A stretch of 64,000 nt of DNA. It comes from Synechococcus sp. BSA11S (lineage in GTDB: Bacteria; Cyanobacteriota; Cyanobacteriia; PCC-6307; Cyanobiaceae). This document shows positions 44,962 through 54,694 of this stretch, in pieces. Each line of letters opens with the position of its first letter. Positions within the stretch are counted from its first letter, which is position 1. The translations under genes were made by a program, and so were the position numbers. The stretch lies in NCBI RefSeq assembly GCF_014224355.1, contig NZ_VNWP01000002.1, positions 124,001 to 188,000 of the forward strand, given 5' to 3'. Below the pieces are notes generated by a model, which did not search any database, was not told where the DNA came from, and worked only from the letters and a program-made list of their open reading frames with translations.

Positions 44962-47589
44962 ATGCACCCCACCGCCGAAGCGTTCACCGAGAAGGCCTGG
45001 GCCGCCGTCGTGGCCTCGCAGCAGCTGGCCCAGCAGCGCCGGCAGCAACAGTTGGAGAGCGAGCATCTGTTCGCCAGCCTGCTCAGCCAGCAGGGGCTGG
45101 CCACCCGCATCCTCGAGAAGGCCGGAGTCGACGTTGGGGCCCTGAGTCTGGCGGTGGAGGCTTTCCTCTCCCGTCAGCCCAGCCTGAGTGCAGCGCCCGA
45201 GAACGTCTTTCTGGGCAAAGGCCTCAATGAGGTGCTCGATCAGGCCGAGCAGCTGAAGGCGACCTACGGCGACAGCTTCATCTCGATCGAGCACCTGCTG
45301 CTGGCCCTGGCGATCGACGACCGCTGCGGCAAGCAGCTGCTGTCGGCGGCCGGCACCAGCGCTGACAAACTGAAGGATGCCGTCCAGGCCGTGCGCGGCA
45401 ACCAGAGCGTGACCGATCAGAACCCCGAAGGCACCTACGAATCCCTGGAGAAGTACGGCCGCGATCTCACCCAGGCGGCCCGTGACGGCAAGCTGGATCC
45501 GGTGATCGGCCGCGACGAGGAGATCCGCCGCACGATCCAGATCCTCAGCCGCCGCACCAAGAACAACCCCGTGCTGATCGGGGAGCCGGGCGTCGGCAAG
45601 ACCGCGATCGTGGAGGGCCTGGCCCAGCGGATCGTCAACGGTGATGTGCCTCAGGCCCTGCAGAACCGTCAGCTGATTGCCCTCGACATGGGCGCGTTGA
45701 TCGCGGGGGCCAAGTACCGCGGCGAGTTCGAAGAGCGTCTCAAGGCCGTGCTCAAGGAGGTGACCTCCAGCGAGGGTCAGATCGTGCTGTTCATCGATGA
45801 GATCCACACCGTGGTGGGTGCCGGTGCTGCCGGCGGCTCGATGGATGCCAGCAACCTGCTCAAGCCGATGCTGGCCCGCGGCGAACTGCGCTGCATCGGT
45901 GCCACCACCCTTGATGAGCACCGCCAGCACATCGAGAAGGATCCCGCCCTGGAGCGCCGCTTCCAGCAGGTGTTCGTCGACCAGCCCACGGTGGAAGACA
46001 CGATCTCGATCCTGCGGGGCCTCAAGGAGCGCTACGAGGTGCACCACGGCGTGCGCATCGCCGATAACGCTCTGGTGGCGGCCGCGGTGCTCTCCAGCCG
46101 CTACATCGCCGATCGCTTCCTGCCTGACAAGGCGATCGACCTGATGGATGAATCAGCAGCGCGCCTGAAGATGGTGATCACCTCCAAGCCGGAGGCGATC
46201 GATGAACTCGACCGCCGCATCCTGCAGCTGGAGATGGAGAAACTCTCCCTGGGCCGTGAATCCGATCCGGCCAGCAAGGACCGCCTGGAGAGGCTGGAGA
46301 AGGAACTGGCCGATCTGAGTGAGCAGCAGAGCACCCTCAATGCTCAGTGGCAGCAGGAGAAGGGGGCGATCGATCAGCTCAGCGCCATCAAGGAGGAGAT
46401 TGAGCAGGTTCAGCTCCAGGTGGAGCAGGCCAAGCGTCAGTACGACCTCAACAAGGCCGCCGAGCTGGAATACGGCACCCTGGCGGACCTCCACAAGAAA
46501 CTGACGGCCAAGGAGGCCGAGCTCAACGCCGGCGATGGCGAGAAAACCTTGCTGCGTGAGGAGGTGAGTGAAGACGACATCGCCGAGGTGATCGCCAAGT
46601 GGACCGGCATCCCCGTCTCGCGACTGGTGCAGAGCGAGATGGAAAAACTCCTTCATCTGGAGGATGAGCTGCACACCCGGGTGATCGGCCAGAGCCAGGC
46701 TGTGACCGCGGTGGCCGATGCCATCCAGCGCTCCCGTGCCGGGCTCTCGGATCCCAACCGCCCGATCGCCAGCTTTCTGTTCCTGGGTCCCACCGGCGTG
46801 GGCAAGACGGAGCTCTCCAAGGCCCTGGCCGCCCAGCTGTTCGACAGCGACGACGCCATGGTGCGCATCGACATGAGCGAGTACATGGAGAAGCACGCCG
46901 TGAGCCGTCTGATCGGAGCGCCTCCGGGCTATGTGGGCTACGAAGAGGGCGGTCAGCTGACCGAAGCTGTGCGGCGGCGCCCCTACGCCGTGATCCTGTT
47001 CGATGAGGTGGAGAAGGCCCACCCGGATGTGTTCAACGTGATGCTGCAGATCCTCGATGACGGCCGCGTCACCGATGGCCAGGGCCGCACGGTGGATTTC
47101 ACCAACACGGTGCTGATCCTCACCAGCAACATCGGCAGCAGCTCGATCCTCGATCTGGCCGGTGATCCCGCCCGCCACGGCGAGATGGAGAAACGGGTGA
47201 ACGAGGCCCTGCGGGCCCACTTCCGCCCCGAGTTCCTCAACCGCCTCGATGAAACGATCATCTTCCACAGCCTGCGAGCCGAGGAACTGCGTCAGATCGT
47301 GGAGCTGCAGGTGCAGCGGCTGCGCCAGCGCCTGGAGGATCGCAAGCTCGGCCTCGAGCTCGAGGGCGGCGCCCTCGACTGGCTGGCGGGGGTCGGCTAC
47401 GACCCCGTGTATGGCGCCAGGCCCCTGAAGCGGGCGATCCAGCGTCAGCTCGAAACCCCGATCGCCAAGGCGATCTTGGCGGGTCAGTTCCCCGAAGGCA
47501 GCACCATCGCTGTGGATGTGGATCCAGCGGCCGAGCAGGGTCGGTTGCGCCTGCAGCTCGCCAGGAGCCGGGAACTGGCCATGGTCTGA
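44962..47589 (+). CDS. clpB: ClpB disaggregase chaperone
   Basis: Hexameric AAA+ chaperone that rescues aggregated proteins with DnaK. The 875-residue protein has the N-domain (residues 1-145), first AAA+ domain with GEPGVGKT (about 206) and [14 protein letters not shown], the coiled-coil middle domain (about 410-530), second AAA+ with GPTGVGKT (about 609) and [13 protein letters not shown], and a C-terminal domain. AGGAG at 44950-44954 lies seven bases before ATG 44962, fixing the start. No CIRCE element (TTAGCACTC inverted repeat) is seen upstream. Confidence 0.96.
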   Translation: MHPTAEAFTEKAWAAVVASQQLAQQRRQQQLESEHLFASLLSQQGLATRILEKAGVDVGALSLAVEAFLSRQPSLSAAPENVFLGKGLNEVLDQAEQLKATYGDSFISIEHLLLALAIDDRCGKQLLSAAGTSADKLKDAVQAVRGNQSVTDQNPEGTYESLEKYGRDLTQAARDGKLDPVIGRDEEIRRTIQILSRRTKNNPVLIGEPGVGKTAIVEGLAQRIVNGDVPQALQNRQLIALDMGALIAGAKYRGEFEERLKAVLKEVTSSEGQIVLFIDEIHTVVGAGAAGGSMDASNLLKPMLARGELRCIGATTLDEHRQHIEKDPALERRFQQVFVDQPTVEDTISILRGLKERYEVHHGVRIADNALVAAAVLSSRYIADRFLPDKAIDLMDESAARLKMVITSKPEAIDELDRRILQLEMEKLSLGRESDPASKDRLERLEKELADLSEQQSTLNAQWQQEKGAIDQLSAIKEEIEQVQLQVEQAKRQYDLNKAAELEYGTLADLHKKLTAKEAELNAGDGEKTLLREEVSEDDIAEVIAKWTGIPVSRLVQSEMEKLLHLEDELHTRVIGQSQAVTAVADAIQRSRAGLSDPNRPIASFLFLGPTGVGKTELSKALAAQLFDSDDAMVRIDMSEYMEKHAVSRLIGAPPGYVGYEEGGQLTEAVRRRPYAVILFDEVEKAHPDVFNVMLQILDDGRVTDGQGRTVDFTNTVLILTSNIGSSSILDLAGDPARHGEMEKRVNEALRAHFRPEFLNRLDETIIFHSLRAEELRQIVELQVQRLRQRLEDRKLGLELEGGALDWLAGVGYDPVYGARPLKRAIQRQLETPIAKAILAGQFPEGSTIAVDVDPAAEQGRLRLQLARSRELAMV

Positions 47590-47672
47590 TCCCTACCCTT
47601 TCGATCCAGACCCGATCGGGACTTCTGCGTGGGCACGATCGGTCACAATCCCCGTGTCCCGCTGCCGCTGCC

Positions 47673-48581
47673 ATGTCACCAATGTCTGACGGCCCACCCG
47701 ATCGGCGCGGGATCATCCTGGCGGGGGGCTCAGGGACTCGCCTGCACCCGATCACCCAGGCGGTGAGCAAGCAGTTGCTGCCCGTCTACGACAAACCGAT
47801 GATCTACTACCCGCTCAGCACCCTGATGCTGGCGGGACTGCGCGAGATCCTGGTGATCTCCACCCCCCGCGACCTGCCCCAGTTCAGGGATCTCCTCGGC
47901 GACGGGTCCGCCTGGGGGATCTCCCTCTCCTACGCCGAGCAACCCAGCCCCGATGGCCTGGCCCAGGCTTTCCTGATCGGTTCCGAGTTCCTCGCCGGCC
48001 GACCAGCAGCGCTGGTCCTCGGCGACAACCTCTTCTATGGGGATGATCTCTCGCGCAACCTGCAGGCCGCCAACGTCCGCTCCAGTGGCGCCTCGGTGTT
48101 CGCCTATCGCGTGGCTGATCCCCAGCGCTACGGCGTGGTGGGCTTCGATGAGCAGCGCCGGGTGGTGTCGATCGAGGAGAAGCCCGAGCGGCCCGCCTCC
48201 AACTACGCCCTGACGGGGCTTTACTTCTATGACGCCGATGTGGTGGAGCTGGCCCGCCAGGTGCGGCCGTCCTCCCGCGGCGAACTGGAGATCACAACCC
48301 TGAATCAGCTCTACCTCGATCGCGGCGACCTGCGCGTTGAGCTGCTCGGTCGCGGCATGGCCTGGCTCGACACCGGCACCTGCGACTCCCTCCATGAAGC
48401 CGGCAGCTACATCCGCACCCTCGAGCACCGCCAGGGGCTCAAGATCGGTTGCCCTGAGGAGGTGGCCTGGCGCCTGGGCTGGATCACAGACGCGGAGCTG
48501 GAGACCCTGGCGGTCCCCCTGCGCAAGTCAGGCTATGGCTCTTACCTGGAAAATCTCCTCCTGGAGGGTTCCACCCCATGA
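47673..48581 (+). CDS. rmlA: Glucose-1-phosphate thymidylyltransferase
   Basis: First step of dTDP-L-rhamnose synthesis: dTTP plus glucose-1-phosphate to dTDP-glucose. The 302-residue protein has [32 protein letters not shown] split across the nucleotide loop and catalytic Lys region, [13 protein letters not shown] and [26 protein letters not shown] 47673 or 47682. First gene of a four-gene operon; its end overlaps rmlD by four bases. Confidence 0.95.
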   Translation: MSPMSDGPPDRRGIILAGGSGTRLHPITQAVSKQLLPVYDKPMIYYPLSTLMLAGLREILVISTPRDLPQFRDLLGDGSAWGISLSYAEQPSPDGLAQAFLIGSEFLAGRPAALVLGDNLFYGDDLSRNLQAANVRSSGASVFAYRVADPQRYGVVGFDEQRRVVSIEEKPERPASNYALTGLYFYDADVVELARQVRPSSRGELEITTLNQLYLDRGDLRVELLGRGMAWLDTGTCDSLHEAGSYIRTLEHRQGLKIGCPEEVAWRLGWITDAELETLAVPLRKSGYGSYLENLLLEGSTP

Positions 48582-49540
48582 CCACGGCCAACGGGCCTGC
48601 ACCCGTGCTCGTGATCGGACACCAGGGCCAGGTGGCCTGCGCCCTGCGGCGGCTGGCGCCCAGCCGGCTCCCTGGGCGTCCGCTGATCGCCGTCGGTCGT
48701 CCGACCCTCGATCTCTCGACCCCGGTCGAGGACCTGGCCCAGCAGCTCGATGCCCTTGTCGGCGAGCACAGCCCGGCCCTGGTGATCAACGCTGCCGCCT
48801 ACACCCAGGTGGATCGGGCCGAGAGCGAAGCGGCGCTGGCCCATGCGGTCAACGCCAGAGCCGTCGGTGTCCTGGCCCGGGTCTGCGCCACCCATGCCAT
48901 TCCCCTGATCCATCTCTCCACCGACTACGTCTTCGATGGCAGCGGTGAGGTCCCCTGGCGGGAGGATGATCCCACCGGCCCGCTGGGCGTCTATGGCGCC
49001 AGCAAGCTCGCCGGCGAACAGGCCCTGCGTGAGGCTGGCGGCCGCCATCTGCTGCTGCGGGTGAGCTGGGTCTTCGGCCAGGAGGGCGCCAACTTCGTGC
49101 GCACCATGCTGCGGCTGGGGCGCGAGCGCTCTGCCCTTTCCATCGTTGCTGATCAGATCGGTGGTCCCACCAGCGCTGAGGCGATAGCAACCACCCTGCT
49201 GGACCTTCTCGAGCTGGCGATCACCGACCGTTCACCCCTGAACGCCGCAGCTTCTTTCCCCTGGGGCACCTACCACCTGGCGGGGGTTCCAGCCGTGAGC
49301 TGGTACGGATTTGCCACCGAGATCTTCGCGCAGGCCGTGAGAGTCGGTTTGCTGGAGCGAGCCCCGGAACTCACCCCGATTTCCACCAGCGCCTATCCAA
49401 CCCCGGCCGAACGCCCCGCCAATTCCCGACTGGACGGCTCCGCCTTTCTCCGGGACTTCGGATGCCCCATGCCCGACTGGCGCCGTGACCTCCATTCCTG
49501 TCTCCAGGCCTGGGCCAGTTCCACCACCACCACAGCCTGA
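48578..49540 (+). CDS. rmlD: dTDP-4-dehydrorhamnose reductase
   Basis: Last step of dTDP-L-rhamnose synthesis. A 320-residue [20 protein letters not shown] Rossmann start, [25 protein letters not shown] and the catalytic [32 protein letters not shown] and [16 protein letters not shown] are typical RmlD segments. It overlaps rmlA on the left and shares one base with rmlB on the right, so gene order is A-D-B-C rather than the enteric B-D-A-C. Confidence 0.94.
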   Translation: MTTANGPAPVLVIGHQGQVACALRRLAPSRLPGRPLIAVGRPTLDLSTPVEDLAQQLDALVGEHSPALVINAAAYTQVDRAESEAALAHAVNARAVGVLARVCATHAIPLIHLSTDYVFDGSGEVPWREDDPTGPLGVYGASKLAGEQALREAGGRHLLLRVSWVFGQEGANFVRTMLRLGRERSALSIVADQIGGPTSAEAIATTLLDLLELAITDRSPLNAAASFPWGTYHLAGVPAVSWYGFATEIFAQAVRVGLLERAPELTPISTSAYPTPAERPANSRLDGSAFLRDFGCPMPDWRRDLHSCLQAWASSTTTTA

Positions 49541-50622
49541 TGCCCCCGATCCCTCGTCATCTCCTGATCACCGGCGGAGCTGGTTTCATCGCCGCCAATC
49601 TTGTTCACCACTGGGCCGCTGCCCACCCCGACGATCGGATCGTCGTGCTCGATGCCCTCACCTACGCGGGCAATCGGGCCACGATCGCGCCCCTGATCAA
49701 GGCCGGGCGCATCAGCTTCGTGCATGGTGATATCGGCGATCGACCATTGGTGGACGACCTCCTGGCAGAGCACGGCATCACCCATGTGGCCCATCTGGCC
49801 GCCGAATCCCATGTGGACCGTTCGATCACCGGGCCTGGAGCCTTTCTCAGCACCAACGTCACAGGCACCTTCACGCTGCTGGAAGCGTTCCGTGCCCACT
49901 GGCAGGCCGCAGGTTCTCCCGAAGTGTGGCGCTTCCTGCACGTGAGCACCGACGAGGTCTTCGGCAGCCTCGAGCCGGGTGATCCCCCATTCTCTGAGAC
50001 CACCCCCTACAGCCCCCGCTCCCCCTATGCCGCCAGCAAGGCCTCCAGCGACCACCTGGCCCGGGCCTGGCAACACACCTACGGGCTCCCCGTTCTGGTG
50101 AGCAACTGCTCCAACAATTACGGGCCTTTTCACTTTCCTGAGAAGCTGATTCCACTCACCCTGATCAACATCCTGCTGGGTCGACCGATCCCCGTCTATG
50201 GCGATGGCAGCAATGTGCGTGACTGGCTCTACGTGCAGGATCATTGCCGCGCCCTCGAGCGCATTCTGCTGGCCGGGGACCCTGGTCGTACCTACTGCAT
50301 CGGTGGCTGCAACGAGGTGGCCAACCTTGATCTGGTGCGGATGCTCTGTGATCTGATGGATGAGCAGGCTCCTGAACTACCTGTACGTCCCAGCCGCGAG
50401 CTGATCCGTTTCGTGGCCGACCGCCCCGGCCATGACCGGCGTTATGCCATCGACGCCACCCGCATCCGGGAGGAACTGGGCTGGCAGCCCCAGGTGACGG
50501 TGCAGGAGGGCCTGCGCCGCACAGTGCAGTGGTATCTCAGCCACCGTTCCTGGTGGCAGCCCCTTCTCTCCGAGGAGTACGCCAGTTACCTCGAGTCCCA
50601 GTACGCGTCTCGGCTCGCCTGA
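49540..50622 (+). CDS. rmlB: dTDP-glucose 4,6-dehydratase
   Basis: Second step of dTDP-L-rhamnose synthesis. The 360-residue extended SDR has LLITGGAGFIAANLVHHW, HLAAESHVDRSITGPGAFLSTN split over the sugar-nucleotide site, HVSTDEVFGSL with the catalytic Asp-Glu pair, YAASKASSDHLARAW with YxxxK, and NYGPFHFPEKLIPL. Full family length. Its ATG overlaps the rmlD stop by one base (TGATG). Confidence 0.95.
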   Translation: MPPIPRHLLITGGAGFIAANLVHHWAAAHPDDRIVVLDALTYAGNRATIAPLIKAGRISFVHGDIGDRPLVDDLLAEHGITHVAHLAAESHVDRSITGPGAFLSTNVTGTFTLLEAFRAHWQAAGSPEVWRFLHVSTDEVFGSLEPGDPPFSETTPYSPRSPYAASKASSDHLARAWQHTYGLPVLVSNCSNNYGPFHFPEKLIPLTLINILLGRPIPVYGDGSNVRDWLYVQDHCRALERILLAGDPGRTYCIGGCNEVANLDLVRMLCDLMDEQAPELPVRPSRELIRFVADRPGHDRRYAIDATRIREELGWQPQVTVQEGLRRTVQWYLSHRSWWQPLLSEEYASYLESQYASRLA

Positions 50623-50644
50623 CCGTTCAACCCCGTTTCATCTG

Positions 50645-51208
50645 ATGCAGATCGTTCCCCAGTCGATTCCCGACGTTCTTCTGTTCGTACCGAAGGTGTT
50701 CGGTGATGAGCGTGGCTTCTTTGTGGAAACGGCCAGGCAGACTGTTCTCAACGAGGCGGGTATTCCGCCCATGGTGCAGCACAATCAGTCACGCTCAGGT
50801 TGTGGTGTGCTGCGCGGACTGCACTATCAGCTGGTGCAACCCCAGGGGAAGCTGGTGCGATGCTCCCGGGGTTCGGTGTTCGATGTGGCGGTGGATGTAC
50901 GTCGTGGATCGCCGAGCTTCGGCCAGTGGGTCGGAGCGATTCTGGATGACGTGAATCACCACCAGCTCTGGGTGCCACCTGGTTTCGCCCACGGTTTCCT
51001 GGTGCTTTCGGAGCTGGCCGACTTCTGTTATCTCTGCTCCAATTATTATCACCCTGAGTCAGAACAGGGCATTCTCTGGAGCGACCCTGCTGTGGGGATC
51101 CTCTGGCCTGAATTGCCGCCGGGCGTGACCGTGCAGCTCTCCTTGAAAGACAGCTCCAACCCCTCCCTTGAGCACCAGGATCCTGCTCGGCTTCCAGCCC
51201 TGCTCTGA
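50645..51208 (+). CDS. rmlC: dTDP-4-dehydrorhamnose 3,5-epimerase
   Basis: Third step of dTDP-L-rhamnose synthesis. A 187-residue cupin-like epimerase with DERGFFVETARQTVLNEAG, QHNQSRSGCGVLRGLHYQ containing the catalytic His, LVRCSRGSVFDVAVDVRRGSPSFG and WVPPGFAHGFLVLSE. Codon use here is a little less GC-rich than in rmlA, D and B. It completes the pathway and ends three bases before the convergent xthA stop. Confidence 0.94.
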   Translation: MQIVPQSIPDVLLFVPKVFGDERGFFVETARQTVLNEAGIPPMVQHNQSRSGCGVLRGLHYQLVQPQGKLVRCSRGSVFDVAVDVRRGSPSFGQWVGAILDDVNHHQLWVPPGFAHGFLVLSELADFCYLCSNYYHPESEQGILWSDPAVGILWPELPPGVTVQLSLKDSSNPSLEHQDPARLPALL

Positions 51209-51211
51209 TTC

Positions 51212-52033
51212 TCACCAAGGAACCTCGTCCCCGTCCTCCGGCGGCCATTGCAGCTGCACCACCACCGGGGCGTGGTCACTGGGCTTCTCGTTGGCGCGAA
51301 CTGTTTTGTGGATCAGACAGCCGGTGGCCCGCTCCAGCAGCTCCTCGGAGAGATAGATGTGATCGATCCGCCAGCCGCTGTCGCGGTCCCAGGCTCCGCT
51401 GCGGTAGTCCCACCAGCTCCAGTGGCCCTGTTCCGGCTCGAAGATCCGGAACACGTCGCTCAGGCGTTCGTCCAGGGCCAGGCGCAGGGCCTGCCGCTCC
51501 GCCTCGCTGGCCATGATCCCGCCGCTGAGCCGTGAGGGGTCATGGATGTCGCGGTCTTCCAGGGCGATGTTGAAATCGCCCACCATGCAGAGGGGATCGC
51601 CGTCGCCGCCCTGGGCTTGAAGATAGCGACGCAGGCAGGCCAGCCATTCCAATTTGTAGGCGTACTTCTCCGAGCGCAACGACGAACCGTTGGGGACATA
51701 GAGGTTGAGCACGCGCACCCCCTCGATCAAGGCGCTGATCACCCGTTTCTGCTCGCTCAGGGCCAGCGCCTGGTCATCGGGCAGAAGCGCGTCAAAGCCG
51801 ATGCGGACATCCTCCAGCGGCAGGCGGCTGAGGATCGCCACTCCGTTGTACGCCTTCTGGCCGCTGATCACGGCGGTGTAGCCCAGGGCGGTGAACGCCT
51901 CGGTGGGGAAAGCTGCATCCTCCACCTTGGTTTCCTGCAGGCAGAGCACGTCGGGGGCTTCATGCTCCAGCCAGGCCACCACCTGCTCCAGCCGGCTGCG
52001 CACGGAGTTCACGTTCCAGGTGGCGATCCGCAT
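51212..52033 (-). CDS. xthA: Exodeoxyribonuclease III
   Basis: AP endonuclease and 3'-5' exonuclease of base excision repair. The 273-residue protein starts MRIATWNVNSVRSRLEQVVAW and has the metal-binding Glu in CLQETKVED, the catalytic NGSSLRSEKYAYK tyrosine region, GDFNIALEDRD and the terminal DHAPVV. ATG 52033 matches the family start; the frame is open a further 9 bases to a TTG. Confidence 0.95.
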   Translation of the reverse strand: MRIATWNVNSVRSRLEQVVAWLEHEAPDVLCLQETKVEDAAFPTEAFTALGYTAVISGQKAYNGVAILSRLPLEDVRIGFDALLPDDQALALSEQKRVISALIEGVRVLNLYVPNGSSLRSEKYAYKLEWLACLRRYLQAQGGDGDPLCMVGDFNIALEDRDIHDPSRLSGGIMASEAERQALRLALDERLSDVFRIFEPEQGHWSWWDYRSGAWDRDSGWRIDHIYLSEELLERATGCLIHKTVRANEKPSDHAPVVVQLQWPPEDGDEVPW

Positions 52034-52102
52034 CCCGTCCAATCAGCCACCATCGGTGACCCTTAGCATTGAGGCATCATCCTGTCCCGTCGCACGCCTG
52101 CC

Positions 52103-52420
52103 ATGGCCCGTCCCCTGGCCCTTGCGGCCTTCACCCTGCTCGCACTTCCTCTTCTCCCCCCAACCGCCCAGGCCCAGCTCAGCTCCTTCGGGCAATCGGT
52201 CCAGGAACAGCAGATCTACGACAACAGCCCCACAGGCCGACCCACTGGCGGCATTCTCGAATCGGGCAACCCGCTGGAGCTGATGAACAAACTGCGGCGC
52301 AACAGCGCCCTCGACAACGCCACCCAGCCCGGCGATGCCATCGATCAGGCCCTCAAGGACCTGGAGGTCCAGGCGGCTCCTGCCCCTGGGCCGGCTGGAC
52401 CCCTGGTGACGCCTCCTTAG
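52103..52420 (+). CDS. Small exported hypothetical protein
   Basis: A 105-residue precursor with a signal peptide (LALAAFTLLALPLLPPTAQA, cleavage near residue 24). The mature part is polar: QLSSFGQSVQEQQIYDNSPTG then GILESGNPLELMNKLRR, ending in a Pro/Ala tail. No family name known, though LESGNPLELMNKLR looks like a conserved core. ATG 52103. The last 68 bases overlap the end of the convergent TPR gene. Confidence 0.65.
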   Translation: MARPLALAAFTLLALPLLPPTAQAQLSSFGQSVQEQQIYDNSPTGRPTGGILESGNPLELMNKLRRNSALDNATQPGDAIDQALKDLEVQAAPAPGPAGPLVTPP

Positions 52421-53237
52421 GCGGCTTCCCCCCCCTGGCACGCCGCAATGGCTCCAGTCCCCAGGCGGCTGCCACCTCATCAAGGCGTGGGTCCGGTTGG
52501 TTCGGCTTGAGGCGCCGGGCTCGATCGAGCAACTCCAGGGCCTGCCGGGTCTGCCCCTGCTGCTGTCGCATCAGGGCCTGGCCCAGCAACGGCCTGGGAT
52601 CCTCCGGTTCTGTGGCGCTCAGCTGTTTGTAGAGGCCCTCTGCGGCCTTGAGCTGTCCGCGGCGCTGGTGCAGGTCGGCCAGCAGCAGCCCGATCGCCAG
52701 GGTCTGCTCTTTCTCCTTCTTTCGGCTGGCCTTTTGGTAGGCCTTGGTGAGCAGGGCCTCGGCCTCGGCACCGCGGCCCTGCTCCAGCTGGATCAGGGCC
52801 ATCAGCTGCAAGGCCTCGAGCAGCTCCGGTCTGAGGTTCAGAAGCTGGCGCACCTCCCGTTCAGCCCCAGTGGGGTCCTTCTGGTCACGGCGCAGTTCCG
52901 CCAGCATCAGGCGCAGACTCCAGCGCTGGGGCTGCTGGTCGGCCATGCGCTCCAGCAGCGCTGTGGCCTCAGCCTTGTCGTCGAGAGCCAGCAGCAGTTG
53001 CAACAGTCGTTGCTGCTGGCCCTCGCTGGCCTGCCCCCGATTCAGCTCTGCCCGCAGCCGGATCGCCTGCTGCTCCAGCTCCAGTCGGGAGCGATCCACA
53101 GGCTTTTGTTCCGGACTGCGCTGTCCCAACCACCACCCCGCCAGAAGCGAGGCCATGGTGAGGGCCACGGCTCCAAGCGCCAACAGCCAGGGCCTTGATC
53201 GGGTGTTCACGGCTGCGGCTGAGGGGCGGGATGGCAT
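52353..53237 (-). CDS. Membrane-anchored tetratricopeptide repeat protein
   Basis: A 294-residue protein with one N-terminal transmembrane helix (about residues 18-40: LLALGAVALTMASLLAGWWLG), a coiled segment, then TPR-like helical pairs from about residue 75 to 255 (DKAEATALLERMADQQPQRW, AEREVRQLLNLRPELLEAL, ALELLDRARRLKPNQPDPR). The tail is Pro/Gly-rich. It resembles the CcmH/NrfG-type TPR membrane proteins, but no cytochrome-biogenesis gene is adjacent. ATG 53237; the frame is open to a TTG at 53321 that would collide with the divergent gene. Confidence 0.75.
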   Translation of the reverse strand: MPSRPSAAAVNTRSRPWLLALGAVALTMASLLAGWWLGQRSPEQKPVDRSRLELEQQAIRLRAELNRGQASEGQQQRLLQLLLALDDKAEATALLERMADQQPQRWSLRLMLAELRRDQKDPTGAEREVRQLLNLRPELLEALQLMALIQLEQGRGAEAEALLTKAYQKASRKKEKEQTLAIGLLLADLHQRRGQLKAAEGLYKQLSATEPEDPRPLLGQALMRQQQGQTRQALELLDRARRLKPNQPDPRLDEVAAAWGLEPLRRARGGKPPKEASPGVQPAQGQEPPGPPGP

Positions 53238-53320
53238 GGATCCGGAGCCGGTTCCAGCAAGTCTGGCTCCTGGTGCCCTGGCTAGATTGAGATCCGGGCC
53301 ATTGGTTGCCCCCACCGACA

Positions 53321-54022
53321 ATGCGTCACCATCCCATTTCCCCGGTCACCGAACCGCTCCAGTACCGGGCCATCGGCGTGGTGCGTGGTCAGTACGTGCC
53401 CAGCGACCCCGAGCAGCTCACCCGCGGTCTGATCCGAACCGACGACGGCACCGAGATCGACGCCGTTGTGCTCGGCCGGGTGCTCAGCCTGGTGCGCCGT
53501 CATCTCGACCTGGAGCGCTCCCACCTCTGGGTGGTCTACCCGCGCTGCCGCGAACCCGGCTCCCTCCATCTCCAGATGGTGGGGGTGTGGGAGCCGAGCA
53601 CCCTCAGCGAGGCGGAAGCGGAACCGGAATCGAGCGCTGCTGCTGAGCCTCCCGCCGCTGAGCCCTCCCCTGACGACCTTCCCGAAGGCGACGACTACTT
53701 CTCGGTGCGGGGTGAGCTCATCTACACCCGCCCTGACTCCCAGGAGCTGGTGGTGAAGGTGCGCCAACGACCCCGTCCTGATGGCAACCGGCCCCAGCCA
53801 TTCAAGTTGCCCCTCCGCGGCGAGGTTCCTCTGGAGCATCTCCGTCACTTCGTTGCGCTGGACCTGCGCAGAATCGGGGAGGAACTGCACGTCGAGCGCT
53901 ATGAGGTGATCGCTCCTGTGGCCCAACGCGGCAACCGCGGCGGCAAGGGACGCCCGGAGCGGGGAGGCAGCGGTGGCGCCAGGGGCGGACACCGCAGCGC
54001 CGTGAGCCGCCCCGGCCGCTGA
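53321..54022 (+). CDS. Conserved cyanobacterial hypothetical protein
   Basis: A 233-residue soluble protein. N-terminal conserved block: EPLQYRAIGVVRGQYVPSD and GTEIDAVVLGRVLSLVRRHL, then HLWVVYPR. A second block after an acidic Glu/Pro/Ser/Ala linker (about residues 100-125): YFSVRGELIYTRPDSQELVVKVRQ, FKLPLRGEVPLEHLRHFVAL and LHVERYEVIAPVA. The tail is Gly/Arg-rich, which suggests RNA binding. I recall this pattern from other cyanobacteria without an assigned function. Next gene follows after one base. Confidence 0.72.
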   Translation: MRHHPISPVTEPLQYRAIGVVRGQYVPSDPEQLTRGLIRTDDGTEIDAVVLGRVLSLVRRHLDLERSHLWVVYPRCREPGSLHLQMVGVWEPSTLSEAEAEPESSAAAEPPAAEPSPDDLPEGDDYFSVRGELIYTRPDSQELVVKVRQRPRPDGNRPQPFKLPLRGEVPLEHLRHFVALDLRRIGEELHVERYEVIAPVAQRGNRGGKGRPERGGSGGARGGHRSAVSRPGR

Positions 54023-54023
54023 G

Positions 54024-54689
54024 ATGGAGCCGCGACCCCAGCTTGGTGATGGCTCGTCCACGGCTCTGCGGGTGGGAGCCGTGGTGGCCGGGGGCACCCT
54101 GCTGGCCGTGCTCGGTCCAGTCCTGGGGTTGTCGCCCTGGCTGGTGGCCCTCGCCGCCGGAGGGGGTCTCTCTGGTCTCACTGTCGACGCGGCCCGGTTC
54201 GGTGGCCGGGGCGGCCACCTGCTGGCGGAAACCCTCCCCGGTGGTCTCTGGCGCTTGCGCCGCATCGCCATCCACGAGGCTGGCCATGCCCTGGTGGCCG
54301 AGCAGGAAGGGCTGCCCGTGAAGCAGGTGCTGGTGGGCAGCCTGGCCTGCCTGCGTGCCGGCATCGGCGCCAGTGGCAGCACCGAATTCGAGCCCCCCGA
54401 GCACGCCAAGCTGCCCCCGGAGGATCTTCGCCGCTGGAGCCGGGTGCTCCAGGCCGGGATGCTCGCTGAGCGTCTCCTCTACGAGCAGGCCCGCGGTGGC
54501 GCCGACGATCGCGCTCTCCTGGGTCGCCTCTGGGGTCTCTCCGGCTTCGATGTCGACACCGCCCAGCGGGAACAGCGGCGCGCCCGCCGCGAGGTGGAGC
54601 AACTGCTGCGCCGCCGCCAGCCGGAACTGGTGGCCCGCGCCGAGGAGCTTCTGCAGGCGGCCCCCCGGCTGCTTCGGAGCGCTGCCTGA
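54024..54689 (+). CDS. Stand-alone M41 (FtsH-type) zinc protease domain without AAA+ module
   Basis: A 221-residue membrane protein. One or two transmembrane helices (about residues 16-52) precede a peptidase M41 domain: RIAIHEAGHALVAEQEGLP with zinc ligands His84 and His88 and catalytic Glu85, and a candidate third ligand Asp161/162 in ARGGADDRALLGRLWG. FtsH proteins place an AAA+ ATPase between these parts; here it is missing, so proteolysis would be ATP-independent or need a partner. Target unknown. It lies one base after the previous gene and five bases before larC. Confidence 0.8.
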   Translation: MEPRPQLGDGSSTALRVGAVVAGGTLLAVLGPVLGLSPWLVALAAGGGLSGLTVDAARFGGRGGHLLAETLPGGLWRLRRIAIHEAGHALVAEQEGLPVKQVLVGSLACLRAGIGASGSTEFEPPEHAKLPPEDLRRWSRVLQAGMLAERLLYEQARGGADDRALLGRLWGLSGFDVDTAQREQRRARREVEQLLRRRQPELVARAEELLQAAPRLLRSAA

Positions 54690-54694
54690 GTTCC

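Noticed and set aside
53282-54409. 375-codon minus-strand frame covering two plus-strand genes
   Set aside because: Low-complexity and lies opposite the M41 protease with intact HEAGH motif.
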